Of a stretch of 51,970 nucleotides of DNA, positions 25,321 to 32,996 are shown piece after piece (within the stretch, counting starts at the first letter, position 1; each line of letters starts with the position of its first letter). The stretch covers positions 1 through 51,970 of the forward strand of contig JAJCXT010000073.1 in the NCBI GenBank assembly GCA_029263295.1, in the 5' to 3' direction. The notes under the pieces were generated by a model. That model did no database searches and was not told the origin of the DNA. It saw only the letters and a list, made by a program, of their open reading frames with translations. The position numbers and the translations under genes were made by a program. The stretch comes from Acidobacteriota bacterium (GTDB taxonomy: Bacteria; Acidobacteriota; UBA890; WLXD01).

Positions 25321-25857
25321 TTGCCGACAACGCGGACTGGTTGGCGGTTCCGGGTGCTCCTTGTTCTCGCGAGCCTCTTTCTGCTTGAGGGGTGTGGATA
25401 CTCGCTGGTGGGCCAGGGAGCTTTCCTGCCCGACTATGTGCGCGTCGTAGCGATTCCCACCTTCGTGAACAACACGCGGCGCTTCGAACTCGAGGTTCGA
25501 GTGACGGATGCGGTGACGCGTGAGTTCGTCTCACGGGGCAGCTATCGGGTCGTCGGCCAGCAGGGCGGTGCGGACGCCGTCCTACTCGGAGAGATTCTGG
25601 CCTTCGAGGTGCGCCCGATCGGTCTCGATAGGCAGGAGACGGCAGACACCTGGCAGGTCACCATCCGTGCGCGGGTGACATTCACCGACCTGGTGGCGAA
25701 CAAGGTGTTGTTCACCAACAGCAACTTCACCTATCAGGATCAGTTCGAATTCCCGGCCACGGGCGCGGGCCAGATCGACATCGAGGTAGGTTCGATCGAC
25801 GAGATCTCCAGGGAATTCGCGCGCGCCGTCGTGGCGAGTATTCTCGAGGGCTTCTAG
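25321..25857 (+). CDS. lptE: LPS-assembly lipoprotein LptE
   Basis: Outer-membrane lipoprotein that plugs and helps assemble the LptD translocon. 178 residues from TTG 25321, chosen because GGAGG lies 8 nt upstream. Signal peptide with hydrophobic VLLVLASLFLLEGC; lipobox LEGC with the modified Cys followed by GYSLVGQG, and the CGY start of the mature protein is characteristic. Then VAIPTFVNNTRRFELEVRVTDAVTREF, the LptE/RlpB core. TTG 25300, overlapping leuS, is an alternative. The position between leuS and holA is the conserved leuS-lptE-holA arrangement. Confidence 0.9.
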   Translation: MPTTRTGWRFRVLLVLASLFLLEGCGYSLVGQGAFLPDYVRVVAIPTFVNNTRRFELEVRVTDAVTREFVSRGSYRVVGQQGGADAVLLGEILAFEVRPIGLDRQETADTWQVTIRARVTFTDLVANKVLFTNSNFTYQDQFEFPATGAGQIDIEVGSIDEISREFARAVVASILEGF

Positions 25858-25888
25858 CGGTGGGCTGCTAGCGGTGGGCTGCTAGGTG
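25854..25888. repeat. Tandem 14-bp repeat after lptE
   Basis: CTAGCGGTGGGCTG occurs twice back to back (25854-25867 and 25868-25881), followed by a partial third copy (CTAGGTGG). It begins at the lptE stop codon and lies in the leader of holA. Confidence 0.8.
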
Positions 25889-25921
25889 GCGCGACGGGCG
25901 CAGAAGTCAGCGGGAGTGAGC

Positions 25922-26953
25922 ATGCCGGAGCTACGGCGTGCGGTGGGGGACGGCAAGATCGCACCCGCCTATCTGCTCCTGGGAGACGAGGCCGCGCTGC
26001 GCCGGCGCGCACTCGAGTGCATTCGTTCAGTGTTCGACGAAGACGCGGGGCTCCCTGGCACGGTGGTCCAGCTGGATGGCGCCCGGGTCTCGGTCGCCGA
26101 GGTGGTCGACGAAGCCCGCTCGCTGCCTCTCTTCGGATTGATGGCAGATGGCCCGGCGCGGCTGGTCTGGGTCATCGACGCCCATCGGCTCGAGGGCGGA
26201 GACATTGCGGCGTTGGCGACGTACCTCGAGGATCCTGTACCGGCCACGTGCGTCGTGTTCGAGGCCGGAAAACTGGACAAGCGCAAGGCGCTCTACAAGA
26301 CCGTGTCCAAGGGCGCCGTCGTGGTGGATTGTGAGCCGCCCAAGCGCGAGGGCGACGTGGCGATCTGGATCGAGGCGACGCTGCGCAACCGCGGGCACGC
26401 GATCGACGCCGACGCCGTCGCATATCTGCTGCAGATGGCTGGCACGCGGATCACCGTGCTGGAGCAGGAGCTCGAGAAGGCGATGCTGTACGTCGGTGAA
26501 GGCGGCGCCGTGGGAGCGGCCGACCTGGAGGGCCTCATGGGGCGCACGCGTGAGCATTCCGTCTTCGAGTTGACCGACGCGCTGGTGCGCGGCGACCGCG
26601 AGGCCGCATTACGCCTGTTGAACGTCCTGCTCGATGACGGCGAAGCCCCGATTGCAGTCCTGGCGATGATCGGCTGGATTTGCCGCCAGTTGGTGGTCGC
26701 GGCCGACCTGGCGGCATCCGACTGCTCACGCAAGGAAGCAATGGAAGGTATCGCCGGACGCTGGCAACAGCGCGGCGAAATCCTCGATCGCGCCCGCGGG
26801 TCCGGGCGCGAGAAGCTGATCGCGACCCTGGTCGGCTGCGCTGACGCAGATCTCTTTATCAAGCGGATGCGCGACACGCGACCCGGAGTAGACAGACTTC
26901 GTCCCGCACGAGGCAGATTGGAGGCGCTATGCCGTCAGATCTGTGCCGCGTAG
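25922..26953 (+). CDS. holA: DNA polymerase III subunit delta HolA
   Basis: Clamp-loader subunit that opens the beta sliding clamp. About 343 residues: N-terminal IAPAYLLLGDEAALRRRALE (AAA+-like fold without Walker A, as is normal for delta), the middle helical domain with TRITVLEQELEKAMLYVG, and the C-terminal collar domain (EHSVFELTDALVRGDREAALRLL). ATG 25922 is chosen because GGGAGTGAG lies directly upstream; GTG 25886 would add 12 residues. It ends 25 nt from the convergent rpsT. Confidence 0.92.
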   Translation: MPELRRAVGDGKIAPAYLLLGDEAALRRRALECIRSVFDEDAGLPGTVVQLDGARVSVAEVVDEARSLPLFGLMADGPARLVWVIDAHRLEGGDIAALATYLEDPVPATCVVFEAGKLDKRKALYKTVSKGAVVVDCEPPKREGDVAIWIEATLRNRGHAIDADAVAYLLQMAGTRITVLEQELEKAMLYVGEGGAVGAADLEGLMGRTREHSVFELTDALVRGDREAALRLLNVLLDDGEAPIAVLAMIGWICRQLVVAADLAASDCSRKEAMEGIAGRWQQRGEILDRARGSGREKLIATLVGCADADLFIKRMRDTRPGVDRLRPARGRLEALCRQICAA

Positions 26954-26978
26954 GGCATTTGAGCCGCGTGAGGCTCCG

Positions 26979-27248
26979 TCAGCTCGATTCGAGCTTGCTA
27001 ATTTGGCGCGACAGGCGCGACTTCTTGCGGGCGGCCTGATTGCGATGAATCACGCCGCGCTGAGCCGTACGATCCAGCATGGCCTGAGCTTCGCGCCAGG
27101 TTGCGCGCACGGTGTCCATGTCGCCGGCCTCGATGGCCTCGTCCAGCTTGCGAAGCGAGGTACGCAGGGCGGAGCGGCGGCCGCGGTTGCGGTCGCGGCG
27201 CACGGCACTCTGGCGCATACGCTTCTTTGCAGATTCAATATTGGGCAT
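26979..27248 (-). CDS. rpsT: 30S ribosomal protein S20
   Basis: Small primary 16S rRNA-binding protein, 89 residues, very basic and helical. The start MPNIESAKKRMRQSAVRRDRNR is the canonical S20 N-terminus, and the C-terminal TAQRGVIHRNQAARKKSRLSRQ is conserved. A longer frame from TTG 27272 runs through the Shine-Dalgarno AAGGAG and is rejected. holA-rpsT-murJ neighbourhoods are common. It is transcribed opposite to both neighbours from its own promoter. Confidence 0.97.
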   Translation of the reverse strand: MPNIESAKKRMRQSAVRRDRNRGRRSALRTSLRKLDEAIEAGDMDTVRATWREAQAMLDRTAQRGVIHRNQAARKKSRLSRQISKLESS

Positions 27249-27287
27249 TGGGTCCGAGATCTCCTTGATCAAACGCTCGAATCAGCA

Positions 27288-27316
27288 AGGTTAGGATGAG
27301 TGTCGACGGGCGTCAA
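27288..27316 (-). promoter_or_regulatory. Candidate rpsT promoter
   Basis: Minus strand TTGACG (plus 27311-27316), 17-base spacer, TAACCT (plus 27288-27293). The expected leader is about 33 nt and contains the AAGGAG ribosome site. The good -35 and plain -10 resemble other candidates in this window. Confidence 0.5.
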
Positions 27317-27359
27317 ACGCCAAAATTGCCTTTTAGCGCAGCTTCTCTCGGGGGCAGCG

Positions 27360-28976
27360 ATGTCTTCTGAGACCACCACGCAGTCAGCGCAGACGGGACG
27401 GCTACTGCGCGCCGCCGGAACGGTTGGTGGAATGACGCTGGTGTCCCGCGTCCTCGGCCTACTCCGCGATGTCGTGCTTTCCGGCCTGCTCGGCGCCGGC
27501 ATGGCCGCGGACGCGTGGAGTGCGGCGTTCACGTTGCCCAATACGCTCCGTCGACTGGTAGGTGAAGGGAACATCTCTGCGGCTTTCATCCCCGTGTTCG
27601 CGCGTTACTCAGCCGAACGCACCGAGGAGGAGTCGTGGGCGTTGGCGTCCCGGTTCTTCACGACCGTGGTGATTGTTGCTGGCGCTTTGAGCGCGCTTGG
27701 GATCCTGCTGGCTCCGTGGATCGTGGGCTTCATGTTCGAAGGGTACGCGTCTGTAGGGGGGAAGATCGAGCTGACGACTGCGCTCACTCGGGCGGTCTTC
27801 GGCTATCTGCTCTTCATTTCCCTCACCGCGGTCTTGATGGGCGCGCTCAATGCCCGTCATCACTTCGCTGCTGCGGCGTTCACTCCGGTCTTGCTGAACC
27901 TGTCGATCATTGCCGGCGCCACCCTAATGTGGGGCCGGGCGCCGGCACTGGCGGTCTGGGGTATCGCGGCAGGCGCCATGGTAGGCGGCGTCCTGCAGTT
28001 TCTGTTCCTGGTGCCTTTTGCGCGACGGCTCGGAATGTCGGTACGACCCACCTGGCCACTCGGCGACCCCGCCCTGGGTGAGATTGGGCGTTTGATGCTC
28101 CCCGGCCTTATCGGCGCGGGCGTAGTCCAGATCAACATTCTCGTGGGTCGAAAGCTCGCCAGCTCGCTAGTCGAGGGCTCCATCACGTCGCTCTACTTCG
28201 CCTCGCGTCTCAACGAACTGGCCCTCGGCGTATTCGCTGTCGCCGTGGCCACGGTGGTGCTTCCTGTGATGGCCCAGCAGGGCGCGGCCGGTGACATGAC
28301 ACGGCTGCGGGCTACTCTGGGCTTTGCGCTCCGTCAGGTGAGCGCCGTGACCATCCCTGCCGCTGTGGGGCTCGTCCTCCTGCGTCACGAGATCGTGGCG
28401 ACCCTGTTCGAACACGGAGAGTTCACCGCGGCCGCGACGTCGCTGACGGCGTCGGCAGTATGGGGCTACGCCATAGGACTCGCGGCTGTGGCCAGTGTGC
28501 GGATCGTCGTGCAGGCGTTCTACGCGCTCCGCGACACGCGGACCCCCGTGGTCGTTGCCTCCGGGGCCATGCTAGTCAACGTCGCAGGGTGTCTGTTGCT
28601 GCGGGGCCCGCTGCAGAACGCCGGCATCGCTCTGGCCAACTCGATTGCCGCCGGCTTCGCCGCGATCGTGTTGCTAGGTCTATTGCGACGTCGCCTCGGT
28701 ACTCTCGGCGGTGGCGAACTCCTGAGTAGCCTCCTGCGAATCGGGTTCGCGGCGGCTGTGATGGGATGGGTCGTCGATGCGCTGCACCCCGTGATTGCGC
28801 GTCCGGATCCGGCGTTGGTCGAAGGCTGGCTGCGGTTGCTGGCGCTGGTGGCAGCCGGCGCCGTGACCTATCTGGCTGCGCTTGCCGCGGTGGGGGCGCC
28901 GGAACTCAATGAACTCCGCGCGGTTGGTGCGCGACGCTTGCCTGATACCCTCGACGACGATGTGCAGGGGGACTGA
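27360..28976 (+). CDS. murJ: Lipid II flippase MurJ
   Basis: Moves lipid II across the inner membrane for peptidoglycan synthesis (MOP/MATE-like fold with about 14 TM segments). About 538 residues from ATG 27360. Family markers include VSRVLGLLRDVVLSGLLGAG with the essential Arg, then AFTLPNTLRRLVGEGNISAAFIPVF, LMGALNARHHFAAAAFTPVL and VLRIVVQAFYALRDTRTPV-type sequence in the C-terminal half. GTG 27300 would add 20 residues and is possible. The stop shares a base with dtd. The C-terminal tail is acidic and cytoplasmic. Confidence 0.95.
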   Translation: MSSETTTQSAQTGRLLRAAGTVGGMTLVSRVLGLLRDVVLSGLLGAGMAADAWSAAFTLPNTLRRLVGEGNISAAFIPVFARYSAERTEEESWALASRFFTTVVIVAGALSALGILLAPWIVGFMFEGYASVGGKIELTTALTRAVFGYLLFISLTAVLMGALNARHHFAAAAFTPVLLNLSIIAGATLMWGRAPALAVWGIAAGAMVGGVLQFLFLVPFARRLGMSVRPTWPLGDPALGEIGRLMLPGLIGAGVVQINILVGRKLASSLVEGSITSLYFASRLNELALGVFAVAVATVVLPVMAQQGAAGDMTRLRATLGFALRQVSAVTIPAAVGLVLLRHEIVATLFEHGEFTAAATSLTASAVWGYAIGLAAVASVRIVVQAFYALRDTRTPVVVASGAMLVNVAGCLLLRGPLQNAGIALANSIAAGFAAIVLLGLLRRRLGTLGGGELLSSLLRIGFAAAVMGWVVDALHPVIARPDPALVEGWLRLLALVAAGAVTYLAALAAVGAPELNELRAVGARRLPDTLDDDVQGD

Positions 28977-29461
28977 TGATAGCGGTGGTGCAGCGAGTAG
29001 CCTCGGCGCGTGTCGTCGTCGCCGGGCGCGTCGTGGGCGAGATCGGGGCCGGGTTTCTGGCACTTGTCGGCGCAGTGGATGGCGATTCCGTCGCCGACAT
29101 TGAGTACGTCGAAAAGCGACTAGCGACCCTGCGGCTGTTTGCGGACGAGGGCGGGCGAATGAATCGTTCGATCGACGAGATCAACGGCGCGTTGCTGATC
29201 GTGTCGCAGTTCACCCTGGCTGCGGACACCCGCAAAGGTCGCCGCCCGAGTTTCGTCAAGGCACTGGCCCCTGAGATCGCGGAGCCCATGATCGAGGACC
29301 TAGTTGCCCGCCTGGCCGCACGCGGAGTTCCGGTCGAGACCGGCGAGTTCGGCGCCAGCATGCAGGTCGAGCTCATCAACGATGGACCCGTCACGATCGT
29401 GCTGGACTCGCGCGACCGATCGCGCGGGGCCACCCGCTCGGCCGAGGGCCAGGGGCAATGA
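28976..29461 (+). CDS. dtd: D-aminoacyl-tRNA deacylase
   Basis: Removes D-amino acids (and glycine from tRNA-Ala) mis-charged on tRNA. 161 residues with the start MIAVVQRVASARVVV, the catalytic loop SQFTLAADTRKGRRPSF and the second cross-subunit motif NDGPVTIVLDS. The Gly-cisPro of the active site is in NDGPVT, as expected. Coupled to murJ by TGATG and to xerC by ATGA. About 13 extra Arg/Gly-rich residues at the C-terminus are not conserved. Confidence 0.96.
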   Translation: MIAVVQRVASARVVVAGRVVGEIGAGFLALVGAVDGDSVADIEYVEKRLATLRLFADEGGRMNRSIDEINGALLIVSQFTLAADTRKGRRPSFVKALAPEIAEPMIEDLVARLAARGVPVETGEFGASMQVELINDGPVTIVLDSRDRSRGATRSAEGQGQ

Positions 29462-30363
29462 GCGGTACACGGCTCGGCGGCTGGGAGCTGGATTACCTCG
29501 AGTACCTCCGCGTGGAACTCGGGCGGTCCGAGCGTACGCTGCGGTCCTATACGGCCGACCTCAGGCAGTTCGATGCCTGGTGCACGGAGGAGAAGATCGA
29601 CCCCATGTCCGTGACCCCCGCCCAGTTGCGGCGCTGGCTCGCGGCGCTGGAGCAGAAAGGGTGTGGTGGCCGGACCCGCGCTCGCAAGTTGTCCACTCTG
29701 CGCGGCTTCTTCCGTCGCCTGATGGACAGCGGCCGGGTGGACAAGGATCCGACCGAGCTGCTGAAGGCGCGCGAGCGACGGAGGCCGCTGCCGAAGACGC
29801 TCACGCGTGAGGAGGTCGATCGCCTGATTGCTCAGCCAGTGACTACTGAAGCGACTGGGTTGCGCGACCGTGCGATGCTCGAGGTCGCCTACGGGTGCGG
29901 TCTACGGGTCTCCGAGGTGATCGGGCTGCAACTCGCCGACGTGGAGGGCGAAGAAGGCTTCGTGCGCTGCTACGGCAAGGGAAGCAAAGAGCGCCTGGTG
30001 CCGTTGGGCGACGAGGCTGCGCACTGGCTCGAGCGTTATGTCGCCGAGGGACGGCTGAAGTTCAATCCGGCACCGAGAGAGCAGAGCGTCTTCCTGGGAC
30101 GCCGAGGCGGGCCGTTGACGCGACAGTGGTTCGGCAAGTTGCTGAAGCAGTACGCGACCGACGCCGGTATTGCGCGCGCACGGGTGACCCCGCACGTACT
30201 GCGGCACTCGTTCGCGACGCACCTTCTGGAAGGGAACGCGGACCTGCGGGCCGTGCAGGCGATGCTCGGGCATACCCAAATCGCTACGACAGAGATCTAC
30301 ACGCACGTCGACCGAGCGCGGCTCCGCGCCGTCTACGATGCCCACCACCCGAGGGCGCGGTGA
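29458..30363 (+). CDS. Tyrosine recombinase XerC/XerD
   Basis: Site-specific recombinase of the Xer type, expected to resolve chromosome dimers at dif. 301 residues, the normal length: SAM-like N-terminal domain (LDYLEYLRVELGRSERTLRSY) and catalytic domain. All catalytic residues are visible: Arg150 (GCGLRVSEV), Lys in GKGSKER, His246 and Arg249 (HVLRHSFATHLL), His272 (LGHTQIATT) and the nucleophile Tyr281 (EIYTHVDRARL). XerC versus XerD cannot be separated with certainty. It overlaps dtd and the next gene by 4 nt each, so this is a housekeeping copy and not a mobile integrase. Confidence 0.93.
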   Translation: MSGTRLGGWELDYLEYLRVELGRSERTLRSYTADLRQFDAWCTEEKIDPMSVTPAQLRRWLAALEQKGCGGRTRARKLSTLRGFFRRLMDSGRVDKDPTELLKARERRRPLPKTLTREEVDRLIAQPVTTEATGLRDRAMLEVAYGCGLRVSEVIGLQLADVEGEEGFVRCYGKGSKERLVPLGDEAAHWLERYVAEGRLKFNPAPREQSVFLGRRGGPLTRQWFGKLLKQYATDAGIARARVTPHVLRHSFATHLLEGNADLRAVQAMLGHTQIATTEIYTHVDRARLRAVYDAHHPRAR

Positions 30364-31613
30364 ACAGTTTGCTGCAGTCCCTGGATCCGGCCGACCTCCA
30401 ACTGGTGCTCGAATGCGGCGAACTGGCGGCCGCCCGAGGATTTCGTGCGTTCCTCGTCGGCGGGGCCGTGCGTGATCTGGTCCTGGGCCTCGAGTCGCCC
30501 GATATCGACGTCCTCGTGGTGGGTGACGCCATTGCGGTCGCCCAGGATCTAGCTCGTCAACACGACGGCGAGGTGCTCAGGCACCATGCGTTTCAGACCG
30601 CCACGGTGACCCTGCGGGACGGTCGCCGGATCGACTTCGCGACCGCTCGTTCCGAAACCTACAGCAAACCCGGCATTTTGCCGGAGGTGACACCGGGAAC
30701 GCTCGAGCAGGACCTCGAGCGGCGCGATTTTACGATCAACACGATGGCCCTGGCCCTGCATCCGGACGGGCCGGGTGAGCTCTTCGACCCGTGCGAGGGA
30801 CAGGAGGATGTGCGCGGCGCGCAGGTCCGTTTCCTGCACGAACAGTCCTTCAGCGATGACCCGACGCGTCTGCTGCGCGCCCTTCGCTTCGCGTTGCGCC
30901 TGGGATACCGAATCGAGTCGCGTACCGCTACAGGGATTCGCGCGGCCGCGCAGGGTGAATTTCTGGGCGACATCTCGGGTGCCCGCCTCGGGCGCGAGTT
31001 CGGCAAGCTCCTGTCGGAGCAGCCGGTGGCAGGCGCCGCTGCTTTGCAGGAGTGGGGTCTGTTGGAAGGCGTTTTCCCAGGGCTGGACGTGGATTCCGGC
31101 CGGCTCACGCGCCTTGCCGAGCTTGTCGAGTCGGAGGCGCCCGACGAACTCCGGCCGTGGATGACGCTGGCGTTGTTGGCGGTTCACCTCGCGCCGCAAG
31201 AGCGTTGGGATCTGGTGCGGCGACTCAACCTGCCACGGGAGGCTCAGCGAATAGTTGTCGATAGCGGCGAGCCATGGCGGCTGGCGCTGGAGGCACTGAA
31301 TCAGCTCTCTGTTGATGCGCCCCCAAGCGCGGTGGCTGATGTGCTGGACGTGCTGAGTGCTGAGGTCCTTGCGGTCGGAGTTAGCGGCGTCAAGGAGTCG
31401 TCGCAGCGCGATGCCGCGCTGCGCTACTTGCATGAGCATCGGCAACTGGTGCCCGATCTGGATGGCGCGGCGATCCTGGAGCTCGGGTGCGCCGACGGGC
31501 CGGCCGTCGGAGATGTGTTGCGGGCTTTGCGGCGAGCCCGGATCGACGGCGATGTAACGGATCCTGCCAGTGAGCGGACGCTGGCCGAGCGGCTCGTCAG
31601 AGAGGCAAATTGA
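30360..31613 (+). CDS. CCA-adding enzyme / poly(A) polymerase family nucleotidyltransferase
   Basis: Class II nucleotidyltransferase that adds or repairs the tRNA 3' CCA end. 417 residues: head domain FLVGGAVRDLVLGLESPDIDVLVVGDA, in which the two catalytic Asp are in DID, then DLERRDFTINTMAL (family motif) and DDPTRLLRALRFALRLG (neck, motif D/E region). GTG 30360 overlaps xerC by 4 nt (GTGA); the frame is open far upstream inside xerC but that part is a shadow. Whether it is a CCA-adding, A-adding or poly(A) enzyme cannot be told from sequence by eye. Confidence 0.9.
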   Translation: MNSLLQSLDPADLQLVLECGELAAARGFRAFLVGGAVRDLVLGLESPDIDVLVVGDAIAVAQDLARQHDGEVLRHHAFQTATVTLRDGRRIDFATARSETYSKPGILPEVTPGTLEQDLERRDFTINTMALALHPDGPGELFDPCEGQEDVRGAQVRFLHEQSFSDDPTRLLRALRFALRLGYRIESRTATGIRAAAQGEFLGDISGARLGREFGKLLSEQPVAGAAALQEWGLLEGVFPGLDVDSGRLTRLAELVESEAPDELRPWMTLALLAVHLAPQERWDLVRRLNLPREAQRIVVDSGEPWRLALEALNQLSVDAPPSAVADVLDVLSAEVLAVGVSGVKESSQRDAALRYLHEHRQLVPDLDGAAILELGCADGPAVGDVLRALRRARIDGDVTDPASERTLAERLVREAN

Positions 31614-31647
31614 CCGTCTGACAGGCCGCGTGTACGCTTCGTAATGA
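31610..31647 (+). promoter_or_regulatory. Candidate metK promoter region
   Basis: Two overlapping weak options: TTGACC (31610-31615) with TACGCT after 17 bases, and CTGACA (31618-31623) with TAATGA after 18. The 137-nt leader of metK was checked for SAM riboswitch features and none were recognised. Confidence 0.3.
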
Positions 31648-31750
31648 TCCGCGCCGCGTCCTTCCGCGGGCGTCGTTCTTCGCGCCTGCCTGACTGTACC
31701 GTCGGTCACCTTCACGACCTTTCGCGACCCCTCCGGGAACAACGAACACC

Positions 31751-32932
31751 ATGTCTAACCGAAGCTATCTCCTGACATCCGAGTCCGTCACAGAGGGCCA
31801 CCCCGACAAGATTGCCGACCAGGTGTCGGACGCCGTTCTGGATGCCATCATGGCGAATGACCCCATGGGTCGAGTCGCGTGCGAGACCATGGTTACGACA
31901 GGGCTCGCGATCGTTGCCGGTGAGATCACGACAACCCAGTACGTTGATATCCCGAGCCTCGTGCGCAAGACGATCCGGGAGATCGGGTACACGCGAGCCA
32001 AGTACGGCTTCGATGCTGACACCTGCGGTGTGATCACTACCATCGACGAGCAGTCGCGCGACATCGCGATGGGTGTTGACCCGGGCGGCGCCGGAGATCA
32101 GGGGCTCATGTTCGGCTATGCCTCGGTCGAGACCGAAGAACTCATGCCGATGCCGATCACGCTGGCACACCGGTTGTGCCGCCGCCTGAGCGAGGTGCGT
32201 AAGGACGACACGCTCGATTACCTGCGCCCTGACGGCAAGTCTCAGGTGACGGTCGAGTATGTCAACGGTCGCCCGAGCCGTGTCGACACCGTTGTGGTGA
32301 GCACGCAGCATGGTGACGAGGTGGCTACCAGCGTGATCCAGGAAGACATCCTGGAGAAGGTAATCAACCCCATCGTTCCCGAAGAGCTGCGCGACGAGAA
32401 CACGAAGTACCACATCAATCCGACCGGGCGTTTCGTCACCGGCGGCCCGCAGGGCGACTGTGGTCTGACGGGACGCAAGATCATTGTCGACACCTATGGC
32501 GGGGTTGGCAGTCACGGTGGCGGGGCGTTTTCCGGCAAGGACTGCACCAAGGTCGATCGCACGGCCTCGTACATGGCGCGCTACATCGTGAAGAACCTGG
32601 TCGCGGCGGGAGTGGCCGAGCGCCTCGAGCTACAGCTCGCGTACGCCATCGGCGTTGCCGATCCGGTGTCGATCATGGTTCATGGTCGGGGAACGGAGCG
32701 TGTCGATGAAGCCCGCATCGTAGAGGCCATTCGCGAGATCTTCCCGCTCGACCCGAAGGGGATGATCGAGCACCTCGATCTCCGTCGCCCGATCTACCAG
32801 CAGACGGCCGCGTACGGCCACTTTGGCCGCGACGGGTTTCCCTGGGAGTCGACGAAGATGGCCGACGACGTGCGTCGCTTCCTCGACCTGTCCGACGCCG
32901 ATATGCCCGCAAGCGCTGGCGAAGCCAACTAG
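31751..32932 (+). CDS. metK: S-adenosylmethionine synthetase
   Basis: Makes SAM from methionine and ATP. 393 residues, usual length. N-terminal [25 protein letters not shown], the hexapeptide GAGDQG and the P-loop-like [19 protein letters not shown] are the MetK signatures. It supplies the PmtA-like methyltransferase encoded upstream, among others. The stop codon lies inside one arm of an inverted repeat that separates it from the convergent lptFG gene. Confidence 0.97.
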   Translation: MSNRSYLLTSESVTEGHPDKIADQVSDAVLDAIMANDPMGRVACETMVTTGLAIVAGEITTTQYVDIPSLVRKTIREIGYTRAKYGFDADTCGVITTIDEQSRDIAMGVDPGGAGDQGLMFGYASVETEELMPMPITLAHRLCRRLSEVRKDDTLDYLRPDGKSQVTVEYVNGRPSRVDTVVVSTQHGDEVATSVIQEDILEKVINPIVPEELRDENTKYHINPTGRFVTGGPQGDCGLTGRKIIVDTYGGVGSHGGGAFSGKDCTKVDRTASYMARYIVKNLVAAGVAERLELQLAYAIGVADPVSIMVHGRGTERVDEARIVEAIREIFPLDPKGMIEHLDLRRPIYQQTAAYGHFGRDGFPWESTKMADDVRRFLDLSDADMPASAGEAN

Positions 32933-32987
32933 CAGTCCGGCACGTCCCGCCCGCGGTACACATCCCCTGGAAGCCACGGACTGCTAG
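32929..32987. terminator. Inverted repeat between convergent metK and lptFG
   Basis: CTAGCAGTCCG (32929-32939) and CGGACTGCTAG (32977-32987) are a perfect 11-bp inverted repeat with a 37-nt GC-rich loop. The left arm contains the metK stop. Between convergent genes it could terminate both transcripts, but it lacks a T-run and the loop is long, so this is inference. Confidence 0.45.
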
Positions 32988-32996
32988 GTCTAGGGC

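Noticed and set aside
29895-30359. A long N-terminal extension of the CCA-adding enzyme into xerC
   Set aside because: The extension is Arg-rich and overlaps the xerC catalytic domain; GTG 30360 gives the family start and a standard GTGA overlap.
31614-31750. Possible SAM riboswitch in the metK leader
   Set aside because: The 137-nt leader shows none of the conserved core elements of SAM-I, SAM-II or SAM-IV/SAH classes that I could recognise and no terminator hairpin with a T-run.
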